Translations under genes and position numbers: made by a program
Source: an uncultured Actinomycetes bacterium
GTDB taxonomy: Bacteria > Actinomycetota > CADDZG01 > WHSQ01
Direction: 5' to 3'
NCBI GenBank assembly: GCA_937863385.1
Contig: CALMBW010000007.1
Span: 1-64,000, forward strand
Length of the DNA: 64,000 nt
Notes under the pieces: generated by a model
Database searches by the model: none
Seen by the model: the letters and a program-made list of their open reading frames with translations, nothing else
Told to the model about the DNA's origin: nothing
In this document: positions 25,663-34,968 of the stretch, piece after piece
Numbering within the stretch: the first letter of the stretch is position 1
How the letters are laid out: every line of letters begins with the position of its first letter

Positions 25663-26281
25663 GAGGCAGGAGGCTACCAGGCTCGACGAGGTATGAGCTC
25701 GCGTCCGGTACCTGCCGGGGGCGGGCGACGTAAGCGGAGGACGCGTAGCCCACGAGGATCAGTGCTTGGGGCTCGACCTGCCGATCGAGACCGAGATGCT
25801 CTCTTACGATCTCGGCGCAGAAGGCCGGTGCCGAGATCCAGCAACTGGCGATGTTCTCGGTGGCCAAGGACAGCATGAACGTCTGCAAAGCAGCTCCGAT
25901 GCTGTGAGCGAAGAGGTTCGATTCTGCTCGGGCGCGACGCTCGTCTGGATAGTGGTGGGCCCGGCTCTGGTCGGCACAGCAGACCACCAGTAGCGGTGTA
26001 GCGGTCAGCATCTTGTGCGACCGACCGACGATCCCTTCGATCCTGCTGGGATCCAGCCCGTCATCGGCCAGATCTCTCCGCCACGCCTCACCCATCCGGT
26101 TGGACAGGGCCTCCTTCTGGGCTGGGTCCCACAGCAGAGCGAAGCGCCACGGGGAGGAGTGGTGAGGCGCGGGCGCTTGGACCGCCAACTCGATCGCGCG
26201 ACGAACGGCCCCAAGGTCAACCGGCCGGTTTTCGAAGCTACGGATGCTTCGGCGCGCCCGCACCGCGTCACGCAGGTTCAA
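25655..26281 (-). CDS. Nitroreductase-family protein, stand-alone equivalent of the FbiB C-terminal domain
   Basis: A 208-residue FMN-dependent nitroreductase fold protein. It begins RDAVRARRSIRSFENRPVD and contains APAPHHSSPWRFALL, the flavin-contacting region. In mycobacterial FbiB a domain of this kind is fused behind the CofE-type ligase and reduces dehydro-F420-0. Here it is a separate gene overlapping the cofE stop by 4 bp (ATGA), directly after fbiA and cofE, so I read it as the missing half of FbiB. A general nitroreductase cannot be excluded from sequence alone, but the position is telling. Confidence 0.8.
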   Translation of the reverse strand: MNLRDAVRARRSIRSFENRPVDLGAVRRAIELAVQAPAPHHSSPWRFALLWDPAQKEALSNRMGEAWRRDLADDGLDPSRIEGIVGRSHKMLTATPLLVVCCADQSRAHHYPDERRARAESNLFAHSIGAALQTFMLSLATENIASCWISAPAFCAEIVREHLGLDRQVEPQALILVGYASSAYVARPRQVPDASSYLVEPGSLLPRE

Positions 26282-26955
26282 CGGAACATGTCTCCATCAG
26301 GGCGTCTCACGATGTCGCTCGCTGCACCACGATCCCAGATCACTTCGGCCCCCCGTACGACTACCGCGCACACCTCTTTGGTCTTGCCCATCACAAGCTC
26401 TGCCGCGGACGCCAACTCATCGGCGACGCAGATCTTCGTAGCGGTCATCGGTCTGCCTTGGGTGTCGGGTTGTCCGGCGTGATCGATGAAGGGGTCTATC
26501 CCAGCAACCCCGATCGCCACGTCCGTTTGCCCGATGCGCCACGCTCTCCCGAACGTATCGCTGATGATGACGGCAACATCCACGCCCGGGTGGTTCTGCA
26601 GTCTGGAGCGGATGCGGCGGGCGGAAGCATCGGGGTCGATGGGGAGCAGGACGAGGTTGTCGCCCGGCACGTTGGAGACGTCGATACCGGCATTGGCGCA
26701 CACGAATCCGTGGCGTGTCTGCGAGATAACCATCCCGTCGGGAGTCCGGCGCAGGATCCGTACGCTCTCGGCATCGACATGGGCAGCCTTTTCTTCCTCT
26801 GGCGCGAACCTCGACTCCGCCTTGGACACCACCTTCTGGGTGATGACAACGACGTCACGGTCCATCAGCTCCGTCGGGCTGGAGGCGATCAAGGCTGCGA
26901 GATCGTCGTTCGGATGGACCTCGCCTATCCCGGCGACGGGGATCAGCTCGATCAC
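26278..26955 (-). CDS. cofE: Coenzyme F420-0:L-glutamate ligase (CofE-type)
   Basis: A 225-residue CofE-family ligase that adds gamma-linked glutamate residues to F420-0 with GTP. Seen: VVVITQKVVSKAESRF (about 35-50), GFVCANAGIDVSNVPGDNLVLLP in parts, VAVIISDTFGRAWRIGQTDVAIG near 128-150, and DELASAAELVMGKTKE. It is slightly shorter than archaeal CofE and lacks the C-terminal domain of mycobacterial FbiB, which is encoded by the next gene. Its ATG overlaps the fbiA stop by 4 bp. Confidence 0.92.
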   Translation of the reverse strand: MIELIPVAGIGEVHPNDDLAALIASSPTELMDRDVVVITQKVVSKAESRFAPEEEKAAHVDAESVRILRRTPDGMVISQTRHGFVCANAGIDVSNVPGDNLVLLPIDPDASARRIRSRLQNHPGVDVAVIISDTFGRAWRIGQTDVAIGVAGIDPFIDHAGQPDTQGRPMTATKICVADELASAAELVMGKTKEVCAVVVRGAEVIWDRGAASDIVRRPDGDMFR

Positions 26956-27860
26956 AGTAAAGAGCTGGCCAGTCGCAGGGAGGCTGCAGCGTCGGTCATC
27001 ACGGTGTCGGTAACCCTCACGTCGATCCCTAGTTCCTCGATGGCGTGCGTGTGGTCTCGATCGGCCAAGTCGACGACGAACACATCGAGGAGATCGGAGT
27101 ACAACTTCGCGACACCGGCCGCCGAAACTTCTTCGCCCTGCGCGCCGAGCATCTCGGCCGCAGGCCCTTTCAGCGCGGCCCCCGCGATGATGGGGCTTAC
27201 TCCGGCGACCCTCGGGTGCTCGATCAGCGTTTCCCGTATCTCGGGCAGGGCGAGTATCGGTCCGATCGACACCACAGGGTTCGAGGGGCAGATAACCACC
27301 AGATCGGCGCTTCGTATCGACTCGATCACACCCGGAGCAGGCTTAGCGTCGGCAATCCCCGCGAAGCGAACCTCGGCGACGCCGGGCTCGCATCGGTGTT
27401 TGACGAAGTATTCCTGGAAATCGAGGGTCCGCCCGTCGGTAGTGCCGATACGTGTTCGGACTGGGTCGTCGGACATAGGTATCAGAGCCATCTGCACGCC
27501 CAGAGCGCGACGGATCAGTTCGGTGGCACCCGTCAACGTCTCGCCCGACGCAAGGAGATCCGTGCGTCGCAGACAGGTGGCGAAGTCCCGGTCTCCGAGA
27601 CGGAACCAATCCTCCACCCCGAGTTTGCCCAGAGCATCGATGACTTCGAAAGAGTCATCTTGCAGCCCCCACCCGCGCTCGGTATCCGCCAGCCCGGCCA
27701 GCCAATACGTACAGATATCGATGTCTGGACAGACATGGACCCCGTACATCTCCGCGTCGTCGGCGGTGTTGATGATCGCAGTGGTGTCGGCTTCTAGTTG
27801 GTCTAGACCTATGAGGAGCTTGGCCCCTCCGACACCTCCCGCCAGCGCAGTGACCTTCAT
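26952..27860 (-). CDS. fbiA: Phosphoenolpyruvyl/2-phospho-L-lactate transferase (FbiA/CofD)
   Basis: A 302-residue CofD/FbiA enzyme that joins the activated phospho-carboxylate donor to the deazaflavin Fo, making dehydro-F420-0 or F420-0. Motifs: LAGGVGGAKLL (6-16), INTADDAEMYG (30-40), SDDPVRTRI and VVICPSNPVVSIGPIL (about 187-202). It is the first gene of the minus-strand F420 operon. A -10-like TACACT lies 8 nt before the ATG, next to the oppositely directed -10 of fbiC. Confidence 0.94.
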   Translation of the reverse strand: MKVTALAGGVGGAKLLIGLDQLEADTTAIINTADDAEMYGVHVCPDIDICTYWLAGLADTERGWGLQDDSFEVIDALGKLGVEDWFRLGDRDFATCLRRTDLLASGETLTGATELIRRALGVQMALIPMSDDPVRTRIGTTDGRTLDFQEYFVKHRCEPGVAEVRFAGIADAKPAPGVIESIRSADLVVICPSNPVVSIGPILALPEIRETLIEHPRVAGVSPIIAGAALKGPAAEMLGAQGEEVSAAGVAKLYSDLLDVFVVDLADRDHTHAIEELGIDVRVTDTVMTDAAASLRLASSLL

Positions 27861-27868
27861 CGAGGGGC

Positions 27869-27881
27869 AGTGTATTAGCGT
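27869..27881. promoter_or_regulatory. Back-to-back -10 boxes of fbiA and fbiC
   Basis: TACACT on the minus strand (27874 to 27869, 8 nt before fbiA) and TAGCGT on the plus strand (27876-27881, 6 nt before fbiC) are one base apart. Each -35 region must lie inside the coding start of the other gene. Confidence 0.5.
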
Positions 27882-27887
27882 TGAGGG

Positions 27888-30320
27888 ATGGACCGACTCT
27901 TGGCGCTATCCGAGCGCGTCGCTCATGGCGGTCGCCTCGAAGATGCCGAGGTCCGGGAGCTGGCCCACTTGGCGACGCCCGATCCTGGCCCCCTGATGAT
28001 CGCAGCGGCAGCCCTGCGCGATGGATCGATAGGGCCACGCATAACCTATTCGCGTAAGGTCTTCGTTCCCTTGACGGTGCTGTGCCGGGACTCGTGCGGG
28101 TACTGCACCTTCGCTCAACCGCCCACCGGATCTTCTCCGGCTTACATGACTATCGACGAGGTCCTCAAGGTGGCCCGAGCCGGAGAGGCTGCCGGGTGCA
28201 AAGAGGTCTTGTTCACACTCGGCGACAAGCCGGAACGGAAATGGCCCGACGCTCGGGATGCGCTGGCGGCGATGGGATACGGCACCACGATCGAGTATCT
28301 GGCTGCAGCTTGTGAAGCAGTACTCGAAGAAACGTCACTGTTGCCCCACGCGAACCCTGGTGCCATGACCTTCGCGGAAGTCGTGGCTTTGCGAGCGGTA
28401 TCGGTGAGCCAGGGAATGATGCTCGAAACCCTCTCGGAACGACTGCTGCGAAGGGGGATGGCTCATTTCGGTGCCCCCGACAAGAAACCCGGTGTGCGAC
28501 TAGCAACGCTCGAAGCTGCAGGCCGGGCCAAGGTTCCTTTCACGACCGGCATCTTGGTGGGGATCGGAGAGACCCTCGACGAGCGTGTCGATGCATTGCT
28601 AGCGATCCGTGAGTCACACGAACGCCACGGCCACATCCAGGAAGTGATCGTCCAGAACTTCCGCCGTAAGCCGGACATCTTGATGCGCGATCACACCGAA
28701 CCAGATCTCAACGAGATGCTGGTGGCGATCGCTCTGGCGCGTGCCGTGATGGGTCCCGAGGTCGGGATCCAGGCTCCTCCCAACCTGACCCCAAGTGACT
28801 ACGGGCGTTACCTCGCCGCCGGACTATCGGACTGGGGGGGCGTCTCTCCCGTTACCCCCGATCACGTCAATCCCGAGCGTCCTTGGCCCAAGCTCGATGA
28901 GTTGGAAACCGTTACCGAGGGGGCCGGATTCGAGCTGCTCGAACGCCTCGCCGTCTATCCGGGCTTTTGCGGAACTCCCGCTGCGCTTGGGGAGTGGGTC
29001 GACCCGCGCATGCATCGACAGATTCTGGATTCCATCGATGGCGAGGGATACCGGCGCCCCCGGGCCGAGGTTTGGTATTCGGGCGCCGACGCGGATCCGC
29101 CGGAGTCCGCCCGCATCACTGTAGAGGCGGCGCTCGATGGAGCGTGGCGGGTTCCCGGACGTGTCGTGAGGAGATCGTTGTGGAACGCGCTCGATAGGGC
29201 AGCAGACGAGCAGAGGCTCACCGAGGACGAGATAGCTCTTCTGTTCACGGCTCGCGGCCGCGAAGTTGAGCGTCTCTATGCAGTCGCCGACGAACTTCGG
29301 CGCGCCGCAGTGGGGGACGAAGTCACCTACGTCGTGAATCGGAACATCAACTACACGAACATGTGCTACTTCAAGTGTGGGTTCTGTGCGTTCTCCAAGG
29401 GCCCGAAGTCGCTGAACCTTCGTGGAGACCCCTATCTGCTATCCCCTGAAGAGGTGGCGGACCGAGCGCAGGAAGCTTGGGACCTCGGAGCGACCGAGGT
29501 CTGCATGCAGGGCGGCATCCACCATTCGTTCACCGGCGATCACTACGCGGAGTACCTCGCGGCGGTGAAAGACCGGCTCCCACAGATGCACGTGCACGCC
29601 TTCACGGCTCTGGAGGTGTCGCAGGGCGCAGCCGCTTCCGGAACCGATGTGCGCTCTTTCTTGAGCAGGCTGCGCGACTCGGGACTGGCGACGCTGCCGG
29701 GTACCGCTGCAGAGATCCTCGATGACGAGATCCGGGCATTGATCTGCCCGGACAAGATCGATACCGCCGGTTGGGTTGAGGTTCACCGGATCGCCCACGA
29801 GCTCGGTTTACGCAGCAACGCCACCATCATGTTCGGCACCGTGGAGGGCCCGCGGAACTGGGCCAGGCATCTGATGGTGGTGCGCGCTCTGCATGACGAG
29901 ATCGTTGCAGCCGGTCACGACGGACTTTTCGAGTTCGTGCCTCTTCCCTTCGTTCATATGGCTTCACCGATCTACCTACAGGGGAGGTCGCGACGCGGCC
30001 CCACCTTCGAAGAGACCCTGAAGATGCATGCGGTGGCGCGGATCGCTCTACATGGGGCTATTCGCAACATCCAGGTCTCATGGGTCAAGATGGGCGTGGA
30101 AGGTTCGAAGCTGGCGTTGCAGGCCGGCGTCAACGATCTTGGTGGAACCCTTATGGACGAGAACATCTCGCGCGCGGCCGGAGCCAGCCATGGCCAGGGC
30201 CTCACGGCAGAGCAGATGGAAGAGCTGATCCGGTCCCTCGGCCGGATACCTCGGCGACGCACGACTCTCTATGGGACTCCGCCGGCCGACGCCGCTCAAA
30301 GCCTCGGTAAGAGGGGCTAG
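27888..30320 (+). CDS. fbiC: FO synthase FbiC (fused CofG-CofH)
   Basis: An 810-residue fusion of two radical SAM enzymes that makes the deazaflavin chromophore Fo from tyrosine and a pyrimidine precursor of riboflavin. The CofG half has the cluster motif C66-R-D-S-C70-G-Y-C73; the CofH half has C493-Y-F-K-C497-G-F-C500. Both halves are full length. Fusion of the two is typical of Actinobacteria, while archaea and cyanobacteria keep them separate. It is divergent from fbiA with 27 bp between start codons, and a leaderless mRNA is likely. Together with the minus-strand genes it completes most of the F420 pathway; the guanylyltransferase FbiD/CofC is not in the window. Confidence 0.96.
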   Translation: MDRLLALSERVAHGGRLEDAEVRELAHLATPDPGPLMIAAAALRDGSIGPRITYSRKVFVPLTVLCRDSCGYCTFAQPPTGSSPAYMTIDEVLKVARAGEAAGCKEVLFTLGDKPERKWPDARDALAAMGYGTTIEYLAAACEAVLEETSLLPHANPGAMTFAEVVALRAVSVSQGMMLETLSERLLRRGMAHFGAPDKKPGVRLATLEAAGRAKVPFTTGILVGIGETLDERVDALLAIRESHERHGHIQEVIVQNFRRKPDILMRDHTEPDLNEMLVAIALARAVMGPEVGIQAPPNLTPSDYGRYLAAGLSDWGGVSPVTPDHVNPERPWPKLDELETVTEGAGFELLERLAVYPGFCGTPAALGEWVDPRMHRQILDSIDGEGYRRPRAEVWYSGADADPPESARITVEAALDGAWRVPGRVVRRSLWNALDRAADEQRLTEDEIALLFTARGREVERLYAVADELRRAAVGDEVTYVVNRNINYTNMCYFKCGFCAFSKGPKSLNLRGDPYLLSPEEVADRAQEAWDLGATEVCMQGGIHHSFTGDHYAEYLAAVKDRLPQMHVHAFTALEVSQGAAASGTDVRSFLSRLRDSGLATLPGTAAEILDDEIRALICPDKIDTAGWVEVHRIAHELGLRSNATIMFGTVEGPRNWARHLMVVRALHDEIVAAGHDGLFEFVPLPFVHMASPIYLQGRSRRGPTFEETLKMHAVARIALHGAIRNIQVSWVKMGVEGSKLALQAGVNDLGGTLMDENISRAAGASHGQGLTAEQMEELIRSLGRIPRRRTTLYGTPPADAAQSLGKRG

Positions 30321-30330
30321 GCCCACCGCC

Positions 30331-33300
30331 ATGGCGATGAGGACCGGCAAGGAGCCGGAGCTAGATCCGCGGGAGTCACAGCTTCCAAGTGTTCTCGCAG
30401 TGGTCGTTACCCACAATGGCCGTCGGTGGCTTAGAGACTGCCTCGTAGGGCTCAACACGCAGACCTATCCACTGCTCGACGTGTTGGTTGTCGATGACGC
30501 CACGTTCGACTCGCGCGAACGCCCCCAGATCCGGCGGATAGCCAAGCGGCACCTGGGCCGCCGCCGGTGGGGCTACATGCGATCCTCTCGCCCGTTGGGA
30601 TACGGGGGAGCGATCAACTGGGCCATGTCCCGGGTACGCACCGACGCGGACTTGCTGTTGTTCATCCACGACGACGCTGCCCTTGACGAGCGGTCGGTAG
30701 AGCGGATGGTTGCTCGCATCACCGCGGACGACGCCACGGCGATCGTTGGACCAAAGATCGTTGCGTGGGACGACCCACAACGGCTTGAAGAGGTAGGGAT
30801 GCTGATCGACCGCTTCGGGTACCCATACAAGGGACTCGAAGAGGGCGAGATCGACCTGGGCCAACACGACTCGATGAACGAGGTCTTCTACGTCACGTCC
30901 ACCTGCATGTTGATCCGACATGATGTGTTCAAGCAGTTGCGGGGGTGGGATGCCCGGATGCGAGCTTTCTCCGAAGACCTCGACCTTTGCTGGAGAGCTC
31001 GCCTGCTGGGGTACTCGGTCCGCGTCGAGGCCGGAGCCAAGGCGCGTCATGCGATCGCTCTGGCTACCGGGCAGCGTCCATCACCGTTCCAGCCGGCCCG
31101 GTATTTCATCCGCAGGAACCGTTTCCGCACGGTCATCAAGAACGCGTCGCGGTGGCGGCTGCTTGGGATCGTTCCTCAGTTCTTCTTTCTGACGATCGCC
31201 GAGATGATCGCCTTCGTGATCCTTCGTCAACCCAGAGAGATCGCCAACCTGGCGAAGGCATTCGGGTGGAACACGGTGACCATCCCTCAGGCGATATCCG
31301 AGCGCGCGAAGGTGCAGAGCCGCCGCAAGGTGTCCGACCTGAAACTGAAGCGCTTGACCGTGACCCAAGGCAAACGGCTTCGCTTCTATGCCAGCCATCA
31401 GCGCGATCGGTTGGAGGTCGCGTGGGGGAGGCGAGCCGAATTGTTCGCCCGCCGGAGCACCCAAGCGAAGATCTTCGGATTGCAGTTCAAGGGCTGGTTC
31501 GGTGTTGCAGCCGTGCTTACGATCTTCGCCCTCCTCCTTGGCTTCCGAGGCGTGTGGTGGTCACAACCAACGGCCCTCGGCGAGTTGCTTCCCTTCCCGG
31601 ACCGGATGACCGGATTGTGGCGAGGGTTCTTGTCACCGTGGCGAGGCAGTGGATTGGGGCAGCCGGGCCCAGGAACGCCTGCCTTGGCTCTGTTGGGCAC
31701 GGTGCAGTTGGCGACCTTAGGAGCGGCCGGGGCTGCCCAGAAACTCCTGATCGTCACCCTTGGCGTCGCTGCGTTCGCCGGTGGCTACCGGCTTGTTGCC
31801 GACTTGGTCGACCGGCCGGGAAGGATCGCCGCGGGGGCTGTCTATCTCTTCGGTCCGGTTGGGTACGCGGGCATCCGCACGGGCTCACTCGGAGCACTGG
31901 TTTTCGGGGCAGCGGCACCCTGGGTGTTGCTCATGTTCGTTCGCATGGCCGGCTGGGCGCGGCCCCCCGCGTGGCAGGTCGAACGGGGGGTAGCGCGGGT
32001 CGCTCTTGGGGTCGCCATCTCGGGGGCGTTCGTTCCAGGGTCGCTATTCATGTACGCATCCGCCGCACTGCTTCTTACGACTGCTAGGGCGGTGTTCGTT
32101 CGCGGCCAACAGGTGTTGAGAGGCGCCCTAACATCGCTACTCGGGATCGCCCTCGGTTGGGTACTCCTGTTGCCCTGGAGCGCTTCCTGGTTCTCCGGCG
32201 GAGGTCCGTTGGGCCTGCTCCGTGGAGAGTCGTGGGAGCGCTATTCGGATGGATTCTCCGAGCACGGCGTGCTTAGCGTCATGCTTGGTCAGACACCGGA
32301 TGCTCTGGTTCTAGCGGGTATAGCTTCGGCGCTCCTTGGGGTGGTGGCGGTCGTGACGGCGGAAGGCCAACGCAGGCGACTGGCCTTGGCTCTTTGGTTC
32401 GTTATCGCAGTCGTCGGCCTCTTCTGTTCCATGTTCGCAACAGGATGGATCCGGCCCTTTGTCGCCAACCCGATCGAAGCCGGCGTTATCCCTTCGGCTT
32501 GTTTCGCGGGACTCGTGGGATTGGCGATAGGCGCTTTCAGATTGGACCTGCCACGCCGAGGCTTCGGTGTGATGCATTGGGCCACGCTCGGTGCCTTGGC
32601 GGTGTCCGCCCTGCTGTTCCTCACGGCCCTTGGTCCTGCGGTGCTGGGCGGTGATTGGGGTCCTGGCCGAGGGGTCGACAGGGAAGGAGCCGAAGTGGTG
32701 GCTCAGGTACAAAGCCTCTTCGAGGCTGAGGCCCAGAACAGCGGTCAGTTCCGAGCCTTGTGGGTCGGCGAGGGGTGGGGCTCTCCCGTTCCGAGCGCCG
32801 CGAGACCTGCATTCGATCATCTGATAACGGGTTCGGGCGGCCTGGGGCCGGGGGATCTGTTCGAGTCGAGCGACGGTGAAGCGAACCGACAACTCGAGAC
32901 GGTGATCGATTCGGTCGAGACCGGCACCACTGATCGTGGAGGGTCTCTGCTGTCGGCATTCAACGTTGCCTTCGTCGTTCTAGAGAGAACCGAGACAACA
33001 AGTCCGTGGTTAGCGCAGCGTGACCTTGCTTTGGTTCGGGCCGAGGAGACCTACCTGTTGTTGCGTAACGAGATGCCCATCGCGCGCGCCGCGATCTATG
33101 AAGAGGTTCCTCCATACGTGAGTGCGATCGCCACCGATGATCCGGTGGTGGGGGCGCTGCCGGATCAACCTCTGGCGCAGCTGACCGCGGTCAGGGCAGC
33201 GCGTTACGAAGCCGAGCAAGCTGCAGGCCCGGGTGTCGTCTTCACCGCCGAACGCAGAGACGATGGGTGGCAAGCACGCCTCGGTGACACCACACTTGAA

Positions 33301-33552
33301 CGCGTTGAGGGCGGATGGGGAAATGCATTCGCTTTGCCGGCAGGGGCTTCGGGTGAACTCGTAGTGGAGTATCCGAGACCTCTTGCGACGACACTGCTGC
33401 TGTTCGTGCTGTTTCTGGCTTGGGTGGTCGTGCTTGGTTCGTCGTTCTCGCGCCGCAAACGCAGCGCTCAAGCCCCACGAGTCCCACGTCGCCCTAAGCG
33501 TGATGGCATACCGACGACTTCGCTTCGTCGTCAGAAGGCTGGGGGTGTTTGA
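30331..33552 (+). CDS. Giant GT2 glycosyltransferase with polytopic membrane domain
   Basis: A protein of about 1073 residues. Residues 1-290 are a GT2 glycosyltransferase (AVVVTHNGRRWLRDCL, VVDDATFD, FIHDDAALDERS with the DXD-like site, FSEDLDLCWRARLLGY). The rest is a membrane domain with about 12 helices, a large extracytoplasmic insert near 810-990 and a last helix near 1030-1050 followed by a basic tail. This architecture, next to a DUF5719 gene, is common in Actinobacteria near fbiA, whiB and manB, and is thought to work in cell-envelope glycan synthesis, but its product is not known. ATG 30331 is chosen; ATG 30337 is also possible. It overlaps the next gene by one base (TGATG). Confidence 0.82.
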   Translation: MAMRTGKEPELDPRESQLPSVLAVVVTHNGRRWLRDCLVGLNTQTYPLLDVLVVDDATFDSRERPQIRRIAKRHLGRRRWGYMRSSRPLGYGGAINWAMSRVRTDADLLLFIHDDAALDERSVERMVARITADDATAIVGPKIVAWDDPQRLEEVGMLIDRFGYPYKGLEEGEIDLGQHDSMNEVFYVTSTCMLIRHDVFKQLRGWDARMRAFSEDLDLCWRARLLGYSVRVEAGAKARHAIALATGQRPSPFQPARYFIRRNRFRTVIKNASRWRLLGIVPQFFFLTIAEMIAFVILRQPREIANLAKAFGWNTVTIPQAISERAKVQSRRKVSDLKLKRLTVTQGKRLRFYASHQRDRLEVAWGRRAELFARRSTQAKIFGLQFKGWFGVAAVLTIFALLLGFRGVWWSQPTALGELLPFPDRMTGLWRGFLSPWRGSGLGQPGPGTPALALLGTVQLATLGAAGAAQKLLIVTLGVAAFAGGYRLVADLVDRPGRIAAGAVYLFGPVGYAGIRTGSLGALVFGAAAPWVLLMFVRMAGWARPPAWQVERGVARVALGVAISGAFVPGSLFMYASAALLLTTARAVFVRGQQVLRGALTSLLGIALGWVLLLPWSASWFSGGGPLGLLRGESWERYSDGFSEHGVLSVMLGQTPDALVLAGIASALLGVVAVVTAEGQRRRLALALWFVIAVVGLFCSMFATGWIRPFVANPIEAGVIPSACFAGLVGLAIGAFRLDLPRRGFGVMHWATLGALAVSALLFLTALGPAVLGGDWGPGRGVDREGAEVVAQVQSLFEAEAQNSGQFRALWVGEGWGSPVPSAARPAFDHLITGSGGLGPGDLFESSDGEANRQLETVIDSVETGTTDRGGSLLSAFNVAFVVLERTETTSPWLAQRDLALVRAEETYLLLRNEMPIARAAIYEEVPPYVSAIATDDPVVGALPDQPLAQLTAVRAARYEAEQAAGPGVVFTAERRDDGWQARLGDTTLERVEGGWGNAFALPAGASGELVVEYPRPLATTLLLFVLFLAWVVVLGSSFSRRKRSAQAPRVPRRPKRDGIPTTSLRRQKAGGV

Positions 33553-34952
33553 TGGACCCCGATCGCCGGCGCGAGATATCGGTGGGCATGGCTGCAGTTG
33601 CAGTGGTGCTTGCAGGGATAGCCGTTCAAACGGTGGGTGCCGATGTTGAACCGGCCGAGCCGGCGCGATCCAAGAGCCTGTTCTACGAGCGCTCGCAGTA
33701 CTGCATGCCGGTTCCCGGCGGTTTGGATCTGTCGGGCGAAGCCTTCGAGGCTGACGCAACTGCACACCTCATCGGTTCACCCACCGATGGTGATCCCGTG
33801 ACGATAGGCATCGACCCTTCCACCTCGGACCCCGTCGAGACCCAAGGAAACCTCGTCACGGTGGGCGTGACCGACCAAGCTCCCGTTCGACTCGTCGGCT
33901 ACGGCCCGATAGGGGCTTCAACCTTCACGGCGTTCCGTGGCCCAACGGAGGGCCTTGGAGCCGCGGAGTGTAGTCAGGATGCGTCTTCCGAGTGGGTCTT
34001 TCCCGCAGGTTCGAGCGCCCGAGGGTTCAACGAATGGATCGTTCTCTACAACCCCTTCCCCGATGAAGCGGTCGTCCGGATCGACTTCCTGACCGAGGAA
34101 GGCCCATTGGCCAAGTCGGCGGTTTCGGATGTCCCGGTCCCGGCCGGGCAGATCACCACGGTACGTGTGAACGACGTACTGCTTCAGCGCAAGGGCCTTG
34201 GGGTGCGTGCCCGCTCGATCCGGGGGCGGGTGGTGGCTTGGAAGACGATGTTCGCGCAACCTGAAGGTAGAGCGCCCGGCGTAGGTGTAACTCTCGGCGC
34301 TCCGAAAGGAGCAACGGATTGGTACTTCCCTGTTGGAGGCAGTGCCGCCGGCATCGAAGAGCACATCTCGATCGCCAACCCCACCTCGAACGAGGCGATC
34401 GTGACGGTGCTGGCCATCACAGACTCGGAGGCGATCCCGATCGCTTCCGAAGAAACCATCCCGGCTGGATCGGTGTTGCCCGACATCAACCTGCGGGAGG
34501 TGCTGGAGGGTCGTGACCTTGGAGGGGCCAGTGTTTGGGTCAGTTCGTTGAATGACATCGAAGTTGTGGCCGAGCAATCGATCTTCTACAACGACGAGAC
34601 TTTCAAAGGCTATGTAACCGAGGTCGGAGCCTCGTCGATCGCAAACAGTTGGTGGGTCGGACCGGCAGCGGCCAACGCCACCAGCGATGCCCTGCTCCTG
34701 ATGACAACTTCCGAGGATGAAGTCGCCGTCGATGTGCAGTTGTTCGCGCAGGATGGCGAACCCATCACGTCGGCGGAATTGAGTGGCCTCACGATCTCTG
34801 CAGGGGGTCGTTTGCGCATCCCGCTCGACGAGATCACCGGCGGCAGGGTTGCCGTGGCACTTGTGAGGGCGTCGGATGGGATCGTCGCACAACGGATCTC
34901 GGCGACCTCCAGCGATGTTTCGACCCTGATGGGTACACCGCTCGGCGAGTAG
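33552..34952 (+). CDS. DUF5719-family secreted/membrane-anchored protein
   Basis: A 466-residue protein with one N-terminal membrane anchor or signal (about 11-32) and a beta-rich extracellular region in which a unit recurs (EWVFPAGSSARGFNEWIVLY and DWYFPVGGSAAGIEEHISIA, then SWWVGPAAANATSDALLLM). This matches DUF5719, known only as the neighbour of giant GT2 proteins in Actinobacteria. Its ATG overlaps the GT2 stop, so the two are made together, and I infer that they act together at the outer face of the membrane. There are no catalytic motifs that I can name. Confidence 0.78.
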   Translation: MDPDRRREISVGMAAVAVVLAGIAVQTVGADVEPAEPARSKSLFYERSQYCMPVPGGLDLSGEAFEADATAHLIGSPTDGDPVTIGIDPSTSDPVETQGNLVTVGVTDQAPVRLVGYGPIGASTFTAFRGPTEGLGAAECSQDASSEWVFPAGSSARGFNEWIVLYNPFPDEAVVRIDFLTEEGPLAKSAVSDVPVPAGQITTVRVNDVLLQRKGLGVRARSIRGRVVAWKTMFAQPEGRAPGVGVTLGAPKGATDWYFPVGGSAAGIEEHISIANPTSNEAIVTVLAITDSEAIPIASEETIPAGSVLPDINLREVLEGRDLGGASVWVSSLNDIEVVAEQSIFYNDETFKGYVTEVGASSIANSWWVGPAAANATSDALLLMTTSEDEVAVDVQLFAQDGEPITSAELSGLTISAGGRLRIPLDEITGGRVAVALVRASDGIVAQRISATSSDVSTLMGTPLGE

Positions 34953-34968
34953 CCGTTCGCGGCTGTGT

